A stretch of 64,000 nucleotides of DNA from contig NZ_DASZBY010000050.1 in assembly GCF_035943795.1 (NCBI RefSeq), positions 62,001-126,000 on the forward strand, written 5' to 3'. Origin of the DNA: Aliidongia sp035943795 (lineage in GTDB: Bacteria > Pseudomonadota > Alphaproteobacteria > ATCC43930 > CGMCC-115725). Made by a program: the position numbers and the translations under genes. The notes under the pieces were generated by a model that did not search any database, had not been told where the DNA came from, and saw only the letters and a program-made list of their open reading frames with translations. This document shows, piece after piece, positions 52,132-60,256 of the stretch. The stretch's first letter is position 1, and every line of letters begins with the position of its first letter.

Positions 52132-54768
52132 TTATTGCAGAAAATGATCCCAGTCTTCACTCATATGCCCCGGATCCTGCCCTCGCGTCTCCCAATAGAG
52201 CGACTTTGGGCTGACGAGCATCTGGCCGCCGTCTCTGGTCAACGGACGATAGGCCGTGCCGATGGTCGAGCGACTGGGGAACGGCGTCACCAGATCGATG
52301 GGAATGCTGACGAACAGGCCGCGATCGAAGCGTCCTTCACCGTAGATCGCGGCCGGCACATTGGTGATGGTGAAGAAGCCGCCGACCCGCACGCCGCTCT
52401 CGAACTGTCGCGAGATCTCGTAGGTGAAGCCGATATCGCGCGCCAGATAACGTCCGACCTTGAGCGTGCTCTGCAGCCCATACCAGGGCATGTCGTAATA
52501 GATGCCCAACTGCCCGGTGGCGACGTTGTAGCTCTGGAGGCCGAATTGCTCATGAAAGCTGCGCTTATAGAGCTGATTGAGCTCCAAGCCGAACGCCCAG
52601 CGCGATCCATAGGGGCGGTAGAGCACTTCTCCGTCGACGCCGGCATACATGTCCTCGAGCAATCCGCCGGTCAGGCGCCCGTAGAAATCGCCGCCGAGAC
52701 GGGTCGTATAATTCGCATAAAGGCTCGAGATTCCATATTTGCCGTCTTTCAAATAGTCCTTGATGTCGCTGCGGACGTGGGGCAGCAAACTATTCGAGGG
52801 ATTCTGCAGCCGATTGAAGTTATCCAGCATGTTCACGCCGAAATCGCCGGCAATCGTCAGCCCCGGGCGCAGCTGAACCTCGGAACTCAACCCCATGTAC
52901 AACGAGTAGAGGAAGAAGCCGTCGGGGCCGTTCAACTGGGTCTTCAGGCGAGGACGAATCCGATAGCTGAAGTCCGGAAAGACATCTTCGTTTGCGAATG
53001 CGTTGTCGCCTAGTTGCTCTCCACCGTTGAGTTCCGCATGAGCCAGCACCTCGGCCGCAGAACCGCGCCCCGTGAAGGCGCGCTGCAGATCGTCGCGCCG
53101 CATGCGCACGCGCACGACTTCGACGCCAGCCTCGACGTCGGCGATCGTAATTTCCGTCACTTCGGCGGGAGCGCGCGCATCGATGATGCGGGCGGCGTCA
53201 CCCAAGGCCTTGGGCGTATATCGATATCGATAGTTTCCCAGACGCAGGATCGCTTCGTGACCTTTGATCTCGAAGGTGTAGCCGATCATTTTTGCTGCCG
53301 CGAGATCGGAGAAGATCGCGTGCGCAATGTTCCGATCGAGCTCTCTGATCGTTCGGTGCGGCGCGGCCGTCACGCTCGGCGTCGGATTTTGCGCGCGCAC
53401 GCTCTCGGCGGTGCGCCCGGTCATGGCAACTGCACGCTCGAGCGTCGGCAGATCGAAATGTAGGCGTCGCTCGGTGCCGGCTTCGTCGAGCGTCAATTCG
53501 ACGCGATCGACCGCCGGCTGCAGCCGCCCCGCCATACGCGCGAAGCTGCCGAGATCCTCCGACAGATCGCCGCGGGCAGTGCTCAGCCGCACCAGGGTCA
53601 CGAGCCGCACGCCCGCCGTCGTGCCGATCGAGAGAATGCGGAAGCCGAACCGGTCGGCGGTCAGGCCGAGATCCGCCAAGGCGTTCCAGCTTTCCGGCGG
53701 CAGCGGTTGCGGCACTGGCTCCCGGCGCGGCAGGACCGTCGGCGCGGGACCGATCAAGGGCGCCTTGGCCGCAACCGTATCCCGGTCCGCGACTTCGTCG
53801 AGCGGAAGTGGTCCGACCGGCGCGCGCTGCGGATCGATTTGCCGAGCTTCCTGCGACTTCGGCGCTTCGGCGCCGGTCAGCTTGCCGAGATTGGTCTTGA
53901 AACCGACGCGCAGCATCATCGTGTTCTCGCGTTCCATCGCGAGCGACACTTCCGGACCCGATGCGAACGGCCGATAGACGAAGCCCGCGTCGATCGGACC
54001 CGCCGGCTTGATCTTCTCGATCTCGTTGAAAGCGTCGTGGCGATAGTCGTTCGGATTGAACTCGAGCTTGAAGATCAAGCCATCGATCGGCGTCTTGTAT
54101 TCGAAGCCACCGAACAGCGACATGTCCGGGCCGGTGAAAAAATCGGTGCGAAAGCCACCCGCGGTGTTGATGGGATGCCGCTTGGCGAAATGACCGAACA
54201 AGTACTTCAACGGGTTCGGCAATTGACCATCGCTGGCCAATTGCCCCCAGCCGAGGCCCACGGTGACGTCGAAGTCTCCATAGCGCTTCGTGCCGACCAG
54301 ATATTCTTCATCGAAGCTGCCGAACTGGGCGAAATCGGTCACGCCCAGCGTCAGGTCCGGCATGATCGGCCCTTCCTGCCACAGCCGGAAGCGCAAGTCG
54401 AAGCCGCGGTCACGGTAGCTCTGGTGACCGCCGAAGCCATTGGGGCCGAACGGCACGTTCGTAATCTGGGTGGTGCGGAACACGCCCTCCATCCAGGGAA
54501 AGGCGGTGCCGGAAAACACGAAGCGATGATAAGGCGTGATGAAGCTGCCGCTCGCGCGGACGTCGCCCTCCTCGCCCATACGGGCGGACGGTACCTGAAA
54601 CAGGCCGATACCGCTGATGTCGCTCTGAGTCGGGAAGAGCCCCTGCCCCGGATCGAGGATTTCGCTCAGTTCGCCGTCGGCATGCGCGGCGCCGGCCGCG
54701 CAGAGGAAAGCCACGCCCGCCATCACCCGAAGCCAATGGCGGGAACCGGGTGCTGTCGAAGCCACCAC
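52132..54768 (-). CDS. yjbH: YjbH/GfcD-like outer-membrane polysaccharide protein
   Basis: 878 residues. Signal peptide (LRVMAGVAFLCAAGAAHA). The first domain begins QSDISGIGLFQVPSARMGEEGD (shown as IGLFQVPSARMGEEGD), the hallmark of DUF940/YjbH, and both halves are rich in alternating hydrophobic strands with aromatic girdles, for example FRFRLWQEGP-like LRFRLWQEG, consistent with two beta-barrel domains and a periplasmic linker (about 330-560). In Escherichia coli YjbH/GfcD works with YjbF/GfcB and export proteins in exopolysaccharide or group 4 capsule secretion. It follows the SLBB export protein gene by 24 bp. Confidence 0.88.
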   Translation of the reverse strand: MVASTAPGSRHWLRVMAGVAFLCAAGAAHADGELSEILDPGQGLFPTQSDISGIGLFQVPSARMGEEGDVRASGSFITPYHRFVFSGTAFPWMEGVFRTTQITNVPFGPNGFGGHQSYRDRGFDLRFRLWQEGPIMPDLTLGVTDFAQFGSFDEEYLVGTKRYGDFDVTVGLGWGQLASDGQLPNPLKYLFGHFAKRHPINTAGGFRTDFFTGPDMSLFGGFEYKTPIDGLIFKLEFNPNDYRHDAFNEIEKIKPAGPIDAGFVYRPFASGPEVSLAMERENTMMLRVGFKTNLGKLTGAEAPKSQEARQIDPQRAPVGPLPLDEVADRDTVAAKAPLIGPAPTVLPRREPVPQPLPPESWNALADLGLTADRFGFRILSIGTTAGVRLVTLVRLSTARGDLSEDLGSFARMAGRLQPAVDRVELTLDEAGTERRLHFDLPTLERAVAMTGRTAESVRAQNPTPSVTAAPHRTIRELDRNIAHAIFSDLAAAKMIGYTFEIKGHEAILRLGNYRYRYTPKALGDAARIIDARAPAEVTEITIADVEAGVEVVRVRMRRDDLQRAFTGRGSAAEVLAHAELNGGEQLGDNAFANEDVFPDFSYRIRPRLKTQLNGPDGFFLYSLYMGLSSEVQLRPGLTIAGDFGVNMLDNFNRLQNPSNSLLPHVRSDIKDYLKDGKYGISSLYANYTTRLGGDFYGRLTGGLLEDMYAGVDGEVLYRPYGSRWAFGLELNQLYKRSFHEQFGLQSYNVATGQLGIYYDMPWYGLQSTLKVGRYLARDIGFTYEISRQFESGVRVGGFFTITNVPAAIYGEGRFDRGLFVSIPIDLVTPFPSRSTIGTAYRPLTRDGGQMLVSPKSLYWETRGQDPGHMSEDWDHFLQ

Positions 54769-54792
54769 TGTCTCGGACCTGACCGCCGCCCC

Positions 54793-57700
54793 TTAGTTGT
54801 TGATGACGGCGAGCGAGGCGGCCGTAATCGCGATCTGGCTCAGCACCTGCGTCACGTCGCGGATGACCGACAGCGTATCCGGCGACAGGTCGCGCGGCAC
54901 GACGATCGTGCTTCCCGGCGGGACGGCCGTCTTCGAGAAATTCCACATAGACGAACTGACCGGTTCAGCGGCGCCGTTCGGCAGAACGATGAAGACATGG
55001 TCCTCGTCCGCGGTCTGCAGATAGCCGCCAGCGCGCCTGACATATTCCTGCGGCGACAGGCCCGGCTCGAACTGCTGGGAACTCGGATTGAGCACGTCGC
55101 CGGTCACCGCCACCGAACTCGGCCGCTTCGGCATGCTGATCTTGTCGCCCGGCTCGAGAATGATGTCGAGATCGGGACGGGACGCGAGGGTGGTCGGATC
55201 GGCCTCGAACACCACGCGACCCACGGGTTTGGTCGCCTTCAGCTCCGTGACCGCGGCCTGGAGCGACGCGATCGTCGACGCGCTCGAGCTCGCCGTCGCC
55301 GACGAGGCGTTGGCGACGGCCGCCGTCAGGCCGGCGTCGACCTGCCGGACACTTCGATCGAGGCCTTCCTGCTCCGTCCTCTGTGCCGACACGCGTGTCA
55401 GCACGGCGCCATAGGGATAGGCATCGTCGGTCAGCCCGCCGGCGCGCCGGACGACTTCAGACAGTTTCTCGCCGCGACGGATGTCGAACAGGCCGGCCTG
55501 CTTGAATTCGCCCGCCAGCACGACCGGTCCGGTATCGCGACGGTCGTAGACCGAATTGAAATGCACCACGTCGCCGGTGAACAGCGGCACGCGCGCGAAG
55601 TCCGCGCGCGCCAGGCTCAGGGTCTGGCGATCGACGTTCGCCCGCCCCTGGGCGCCATCGATGGTGAAGTGCGAGACCTCGATGTTCTTGAAATCCGCTG
55701 CGCGGGTCACGCCGCCGGCGGCCTGCTCGACTTCGGCCAGGGTCGCCTCGCCGACCGGATAGATACCGGGCCGCCGGACCTCGCCGCGCACCGTGATCGC
55801 ATGCTCGACCAGGAACGGCAACAGATCGGGATAGCGGCCCATGATCGTCGGACAGGGCAGCACGCTCTGGGTGATGACGCCCGATGCGCCGTTGCTCGCC
55901 AACTGTACGGCGTTGTTGAATCGTCCGCCGCTGTCGGACTGGACGATCGAGGCCAGTTCCTGGAGGGCGGGGCAACCACGGCGCTCCGGCAGCCGAGCCA
56001 TCGGCCTGGGAAGCGGTGAACCGTTCTGGTCGAACGGCTGCGGATCGGCATCGACGCCGGGATCGTTGGTCGAGCGCGGCCAGGACGAGACCAGGTAGGG
56101 GTCGGTATACACCGGCGCCACGTTTTGCGGCTGCAGCGGCTGGCCATTGATGTCGTAGGCGTCGACCTGTCGCTGCTGCATCTGGGGAAGAGAAGATTGG
56201 CCGGACTGCTGTGCCGACTGCGCCTGGCTTCCCTGCTGCTGCCAGAACGAGGGCCGACCGTCCGTCGTGGAGGCAATGAGCCCCGGCTCGCTGCGCTGGA
56301 TCAGCGCAGACTCACCGGCGACGAGCGGACGATTGGCCAGCAGGCTCGGCGGCGTCTGGCCGACCAGCACCGACTGGACGTCCGACGAACTCAGGTATGC
56401 GACGTCGTCCTTGCCCAGCACGATCAGCGTATCCAGGCTGTGCAATGGATAGTCGCGCGTGCCGGACAGCACGGCGGCAAGATCGACGCTTTCCATGTGC
56501 CGGACCTGGCTGACCGGGTCGACCGTGATCAGCACCGCGAGTGGCAGGTAAGGATCGAGACCGAAACTCGTCCCGTTGCCGATCAGCGCACGGACGGAAT
56601 GCGCCTGCGCCAAGGCCCGCTCGCCCGGTACCCGCACCCGGCCGAAGAGGCTGACCTGATCGACCTGGATATCCTCACGCTTGCCGACCATCAACAGATC
56701 GCCGGGCTGCAAGGTCACGCGGGCGTTCTCCTGGATCTCGGTCGTGCGCTGGCGACCCGACGCGTCGAAGGAAACCCGGATCAGCCGATTGCCGGCGGGA
56801 CGGAGGAACCCGCCGGCCAGATCGACCAACGCGCGCGTCGCAATGCCGCCGCGCGGGATTTCATAGATCGCCGGTCGGGCGATATCGCCGGCCACGGCGA
56901 TGGTGGCGCCCAGCGGTGCGACCGAGATCTGATCGCCCTCAGTCAGCTTGATGTCGATATCGGACTTGGTCGTCGTCAGCAACGCATAGAGATCGAGTGT
57001 CTTCGTCTGCCCATCGCGGGTCAGCGTCACGTTGCGCAGGCTGGCGCCCTGGGTGAGCTGGCCACTGAGCGCGTCGACCACGGTACCGAAGGCGCTGAGC
57101 TGCGCCTGCCCGGGGTTCTTGACCTCGCCCGTCACCAGCACGGTAATCCGCCGGACCTCGCCCAACGATACGAAGGCGTCCGTATTGACGTAGGAGCGCT
57201 TCACGACGGCGTCGAGATCGGTGCGGAAATCACCGAAGCTGCGGCCGACCGCGGGCACCGGTGGCAGGTCGGGCAGCACGACCTGGCCATCGCGGCCGAC
57301 CCGCGTGCGATAGGTGCGCGAAACCTGACCGCGCAGCGTCGCGACGATTTCATCGCCGAAACCCATGACGTAGGTATCGCGAATGGCACCAGTGACCATG
57401 CCCGTGGCGCCGAACGTCGGCCGGGAAAACAGATCGCGGCCGAACAGACGAAGCTGGGTGCTGGCGCGCGAGGAATAGTCCCGCTCGAGCGGAGTTGCCG
57501 GTAGAGACTGCACAAACTGCGACTGGTTCAGCGCGTTGGACTGGCCATTTCCCACGCCATAGGGGTTCTGCTGAGTGTTCAGGCCGTTCTGACCGTTCTG
57601 ACCGGTGCCGTTCCGATCCTGGCCGGTCGAGAGCGGCTGCTGGACGGAAATCTCGTTGCTGTCCCCGCCCTGCTGTCGCTGCAATTGATCGAGCAACGAC

Positions 57701-57810
57701 TGCGGGATCGCCGGCAGGCTCTGCGCCTCCGCCACCCGCGCCGACACGGCCGCGCTCGCAGCGACCAATCCGAGGATGATGGTGAAAACCAAACGGCGAC
57801 CAGCTAGCAT
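54793..57810 (-). CDS. large SLBB-domain polysaccharide export protein (Wza-like)
   Basis: 1005 residues, about two and a half times the length of Wza. Signal peptide (LVFTIILGLVAASAAVSARVAEA), a Gln-rich linker, then the polysaccharide export domain (about 165-245: GFGDEIVATLRGQVSRTYRT as VMGFGDEIVATLRG, VGRDGQVVLPDLPPV), followed by at least four SLBB-type beta-grasp repeats (around VLVTGEVKNPGQAQLSAFG, IAVAGDIARPAIYEIPRGG, ITVRGEVRRPGIYPVGEA, VVLAGEFKQAGLFDIRRGE, VAVTGDVLNPSSQQFEPG). It ends in a hydrophobic IRDVTQVLSQIAITAASL. Start ATG 57810 (AGGA 7 bases before). Outer-membrane exporter for the polysaccharide; no lipobox is seen. Confidence 0.9.
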   Translation of the reverse strand: MLAGRRLVFTIILGLVAASAAVSARVAEAQSLPAIPQSLLDQLQRQQGGDSNEISVQQPLSTGQDRNGTGQNGQNGLNTQQNPYGVGNGQSNALNQSQFVQSLPATPLERDYSSRASTQLRLFGRDLFSRPTFGATGMVTGAIRDTYVMGFGDEIVATLRGQVSRTYRTRVGRDGQVVLPDLPPVPAVGRSFGDFRTDLDAVVKRSYVNTDAFVSLGEVRRITVLVTGEVKNPGQAQLSAFGTVVDALSGQLTQGASLRNVTLTRDGQTKTLDLYALLTTTKSDIDIKLTEGDQISVAPLGATIAVAGDIARPAIYEIPRGGIATRALVDLAGGFLRPAGNRLIRVSFDASGRQRTTEIQENARVTLQPGDLLMVGKREDIQVDQVSLFGRVRVPGERALAQAHSVRALIGNGTSFGLDPYLPLAVLITVDPVSQVRHMESVDLAAVLSGTRDYPLHSLDTLIVLGKDDVAYLSSSDVQSVLVGQTPPSLLANRPLVAGESALIQRSEPGLIASTTDGRPSFWQQQGSQAQSAQQSGQSSLPQMQQRQVDAYDINGQPLQPQNVAPVYTDPYLVSSWPRSTNDPGVDADPQPFDQNGSPLPRPMARLPERRGCPALQELASIVQSDSGGRFNNAVQLASNGASGVITQSVLPCPTIMGRYPDLLPFLVEHAITVRGEVRRPGIYPVGEATLAEVEQAAGGVTRAADFKNIEVSHFTIDGAQGRANVDRQTLSLARADFARVPLFTGDVVHFNSVYDRRDTGPVVLAGEFKQAGLFDIRRGEKLSEVVRRAGGLTDDAYPYGAVLTRVSAQRTEQEGLDRSVRQVDAGLTAAVANASSATASSSASTIASLQAAVTELKATKPVGRVVFEADPTTLASRPDLDIILEPGDKISMPKRPSSVAVTGDVLNPSSQQFEPGLSPQEYVRRAGGYLQTADEDHVFIVLPNGAAEPVSSSMWNFSKTAVPPGSTIVVPRDLSPDTLSVIRDVTQVLSQIAITAASLAVINN

Positions 57811-57846
57811 ATTCAATTCCTATGGCTCGGCCAGACAGGTTAGTTC

Positions 57847-58521
57847 GTGACGATAAATTCACAAAAGATAACGCGCCGGTCCGCACTTCTCGGTGCGGGG
57901 ACGCTTCTACTGGCAGGCTGCGGCAGCTCTCGCAATCCGAATCTTACGGCCGCAATCGATCTGACGCGCAAATTTTTCAGCGAGCGCGCCTTTACCGACG
58001 CGGATGTCGAGCGGGTGCCTTTTGCCAGCATCGGTGTCCAGGTCGGAGGCGCCGCCGAAGCGATGGTGGTGCTGGCAACGGTCGAAGGCGACGATCTGAC
58101 CTGGATCGCGGCAGACCGGTCAGCCATCATTACGCGCCATGGCCGCGTCATCCGCTTCAAAAGCGGCGACGTTGACGTGGTTACGGCCCTCGGCAGCGAC
58201 GACCCGGTCGCAAATGGCGCCGTTGCGGCCGGCAGCTGCACAAGGCTGCTCGATTTTCCCAAGGCGAACCTGTATTCCGTGCCGACCCTGTCGACCTTCG
58301 CAGCCAGCGGTACGGCCAGCGTGACGCTGCTGCACGGCGACATCACGACCCGGAGTTTCACCGAAACCGGGGTCAGTCATCCGCTGGGCTGGGAATTCGA
58401 GAACCACTTCTATCTCGACATGGTCAGCAAGCGGGTCTGGCAATCGAACCAAAGCGTAACGCCGCAACTGCCGCCGATCAAAATCCGCGTGCTTCGCCCA
58501 TATTCAGGTGACATTGCCTAG
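57847..58521 (+). CDS. yjbF: YjbF/GfcB-like lipoprotein
   Basis: 224 residues from GTG 57847. N-terminal TRRSALLGAGTLLLAGCGSS has a twin-arginine-like start and a lipobox (LLAGC), so it is probably a lipoprotein, possibly Tat-exported. The body matches the YjbF/GfcB family: FSERAFTDADVERVPFAS as DADVERVPFASIG, VLATVEGDDLTWIAADRSAI, ITRHGRVIRFKSGD, and GWEFENHFYLD. It is thought to assist polysaccharide export in the periplasm. Only 36 bp separate it from the divergent SLBB export gene, so the promoters overlap. In enterobacteria the yjb genes run in one direction; here yjbF is split off. Confidence 0.85.
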   Translation: MTINSQKITRRSALLGAGTLLLAGCGSSRNPNLTAAIDLTRKFFSERAFTDADVERVPFASIGVQVGGAAEAMVVLATVEGDDLTWIAADRSAIITRHGRVIRFKSGDVDVVTALGSDDPVANGAVAAGSCTRLLDFPKANLYSVPTLSTFAASGTASVTLLHGDITTRSFTETGVSHPLGWEFENHFYLDMVSKRVWQSNQSVTPQLPPIKIRVLRPYSGDIA

Positions 58522-58678
58522 CTGATCCCCCCGGACCCGCCAGCGTCCCCGCGCCAGCTGTGCGGTTATATACCATTGCCGGACGCCCGACGAGAGAATC
58601 GCCCGCGAATCGCCCCTGTGCGACGGGCCGATTTCTGCTATGAGCGAAGCTGTATTCAACGATTGACCCTGAGCGCCC

Positions 58679-59131
58679 ATGCTCCCGGAAGCGGCCGCCG
58701 CCTGCATCTACCTCGCCGCTCAGACGGCCGACCTGCCGCCGCCGATCCTCATGACCGTGCTGACGGTCGAAGCCGGCCACGAAGGCACCCATTCGTCCAA
58801 CCACAACGGCAGCGAGGACTACGGTCCGGGGCAGATCAATACCGTGTGGGTCGGTGAGATTTCCCGCAAGATCCATCAGTCGCCTGAAGCGACGCGCGCG
58901 CTGCTGCAGTATGACGGCTGCTTCAACATTCGCGTCACGGCCAGTCTGCTGCGCCGCCAGATCAACGCGGCTGGCGAGTTCTGGACGGGCGTCGGCTGGT
59001 ATCATTCCCGCACCAAGGCGGAGAGCCTGAAATACATCCGCAAGGTCATTGTTACTGCCAAGCGCCTGTTCGGGCCGCAGATCATCGCGACGACACCAGT
59101 GGAAGTGCCAGCTCGGCACCCTGATTCCTGA
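58679..59131 (+). CDS. lytic transglycosylase-like (SLT) protein without signal peptide
   Basis: 150 residues. Small SLT-type fold: YLAAQTADLPPPILMTVLTVEAGHEG with the candidate catalytic E31, then SEDYGPGQINTVWVGEI (the GxxQIN signature of IagB/VirB1-like transglycosylases), and CFNIRVTASLLRRQI and GWYHSRT. No N-terminal hydrophobic export signal is seen. It could be a domain acting with a secretion apparatus or a cytoplasmic remnant. The stop region overlaps the convergent SRAP gene by 50 bp. Confidence 0.75.
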   Translation: MLPEAAAACIYLAAQTADLPPPILMTVLTVEAGHEGTHSSNHNGSEDYGPGQINTVWVGEISRKIHQSPEATRALLQYDGCFNIRVTASLLRRQINAAGEFWTGVGWYHSRTKAESLKYIRKVIVTAKRLFGPQIIATTPVEVPARHPDS

Positions 59132-59774
59132 CGTTGCCGACGGCCGGCGAGACCGGCCAATGATCGATCAACCCGTCAGCGCAGGGCCGCAGCATCGCCG
59201 ATACGTCGCCCGGCCGTTCGCCCAGCCAGGCGGCCCAATCCTCCGCGCCGAGAATGACCGGCATCCGGTCGTGGATGGGCGCCATCACCCCGTTTGCCTC
59301 GGTCGTGATCAGCGTGATGGTCCGCAGGATCTCGCCGGCGGGGTCCCTCCAGGATTCCCAGAGGCCGGCGAGCACCAGCAGCGGCCGGTCGCCCGTACCG
59401 TTGGCCGGGTGGGCGAAGGCGTAGGGCTGCTTCGCCCCTTCCGCCGGCCGATGCCATTCGTAGAAACCATCGATCGGAACCAGGCAGCGACGGCGGGCGA
59501 ACGCGTCCCGGAAGGCCGGCTTCTGGGCGACGGTCTCGGCGCGCGCATTGGTCAGCGAGGCGCCGATCTTCGCATCCTTCGCCCAATGGGGCACCAGGCC
59601 CCAGCGCAGCGGATCGAGTGCCCGTTCGCCGGTCTTGGGATTGTGCCGGACGGTCAACAGCAGATCGGTCGGCGCCGCGTTGTAGCGCGGCGGGGCATTG
59701 CTCAGCGGATTGACGGTGCCGAACAACGCCGCGAGCCGACGCGGCGGGCTGGTTTGGAACAGCCTACCGCACAT
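59082..59774 (-). CDS. yedK: SRAP-domain protein (YedK/HMCES family)
   Basis: Protects abasic sites in single-stranded DNA by a covalent link through Cys2. 230 residues, normal size. MCGRLF with C2 directly after the initiator Met, PRYNAAPTDLLLTV, LRWGLVPHWAKD, TNARAETVAQKPAFRDAF, CLVPIDGFYEWHRP and IHDRMPVILG hold the catalytic asparagine, glutamate and histidine. Usually SOS-regulated; no LexA box was identified here. The 3' end overlaps the transglycosylase-like gene on the other strand. Confidence 0.95.
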   Translation of the reverse strand: MCGRLFQTSPPRRLAALFGTVNPLSNAPPRYNAAPTDLLLTVRHNPKTGERALDPLRWGLVPHWAKDAKIGASLTNARAETVAQKPAFRDAFARRRCLVPIDGFYEWHRPAEGAKQPYAFAHPANGTGDRPLLVLAGLWESWRDPAGEILRTITLITTEANGVMAPIHDRMPVILGAEDWAAWLGERPGDVSAMLRPCADGLIDHWPVSPAVGNVRNQGAELALPLVSSR

Positions 59775-59943
59775 GACGGCCCTGCCCCGTGCCGACCACG
59801 GTTGCCGGGCAAAAACTGCCGCACCGCTGCTCCGGTCGAGAAAAACTCACGCCAAACCCTTCATGCAGAAGGCTTTCCTTGTTGGTATCCGGTTTGCGTC
59901 GCCGCTGCCATCACGATGCTTCGCCGATCGAGGAGACCTTAGC

Positions 59944-60174
59944 ATGACCGAAGCCGCCGCCTTGACCCATCCCCGTTCGCCAATTGCGGACAATCCTTTT
60001 GCCGCCTTGAAGAAGCACGACAAGGGTGTCCAGTTCAGCCTGGCCGACGTCGGCGCCGAAACCAAGAGCCAGACGCAGGCCGGTGCCGCGCTGGGCCAGG
60101 TCAAGCCGGCCGTGAGCGCGGCCGGCCACGGCAATCTGCTGAGTTCGTCCCTGCTGGCCCAACTGGGCGGATAG
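59944..60174 (+). CDS. 76-residue protein of unknown function
   Basis: Starts at ATG 59944 with GAGGAGA shortly before. Low-complexity, Ala/Gln/Ser-rich, no membrane segment (for instance FAALKKHDKGVQFSLADVGA, AAGHGNLLSSSLLAQLGG). No family recognised. The strong Shine-Dalgarno site and the excellent terminator right after its stop argue that it is expressed. Confidence 0.6.
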   Translation: MTEAAALTHPRSPIADNPFAALKKHDKGVQFSLADVGAETKSQTQAGAALGQVKPAVSAAGHGNLLSSSLLAQLGG

Positions 60175-60204
60175 CGACCAAGCAACGCCCTCGGCCCGAA
60201 AGCA

Positions 60205-60232
60205 GAAATGGCGGGGTTGCCCCCGCCATTTC
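60205..60232. terminator. bidirectional hairpin between convergent genes
   Basis: A 12-bp perfect stem (arm GAAATGGCGGGG, loop TTGC) at 60205-60232, 30 bp after the small gene's stop and 24 bp past the sedolisin stop on the other strand. The A-rich foot and T-rich end give short U-tracts in both directions. The strongest hairpin seen in the window. Confidence 0.8.
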
Positions 60233-60256
60233 CTCTTCGCTGAAATCCGATGGATC

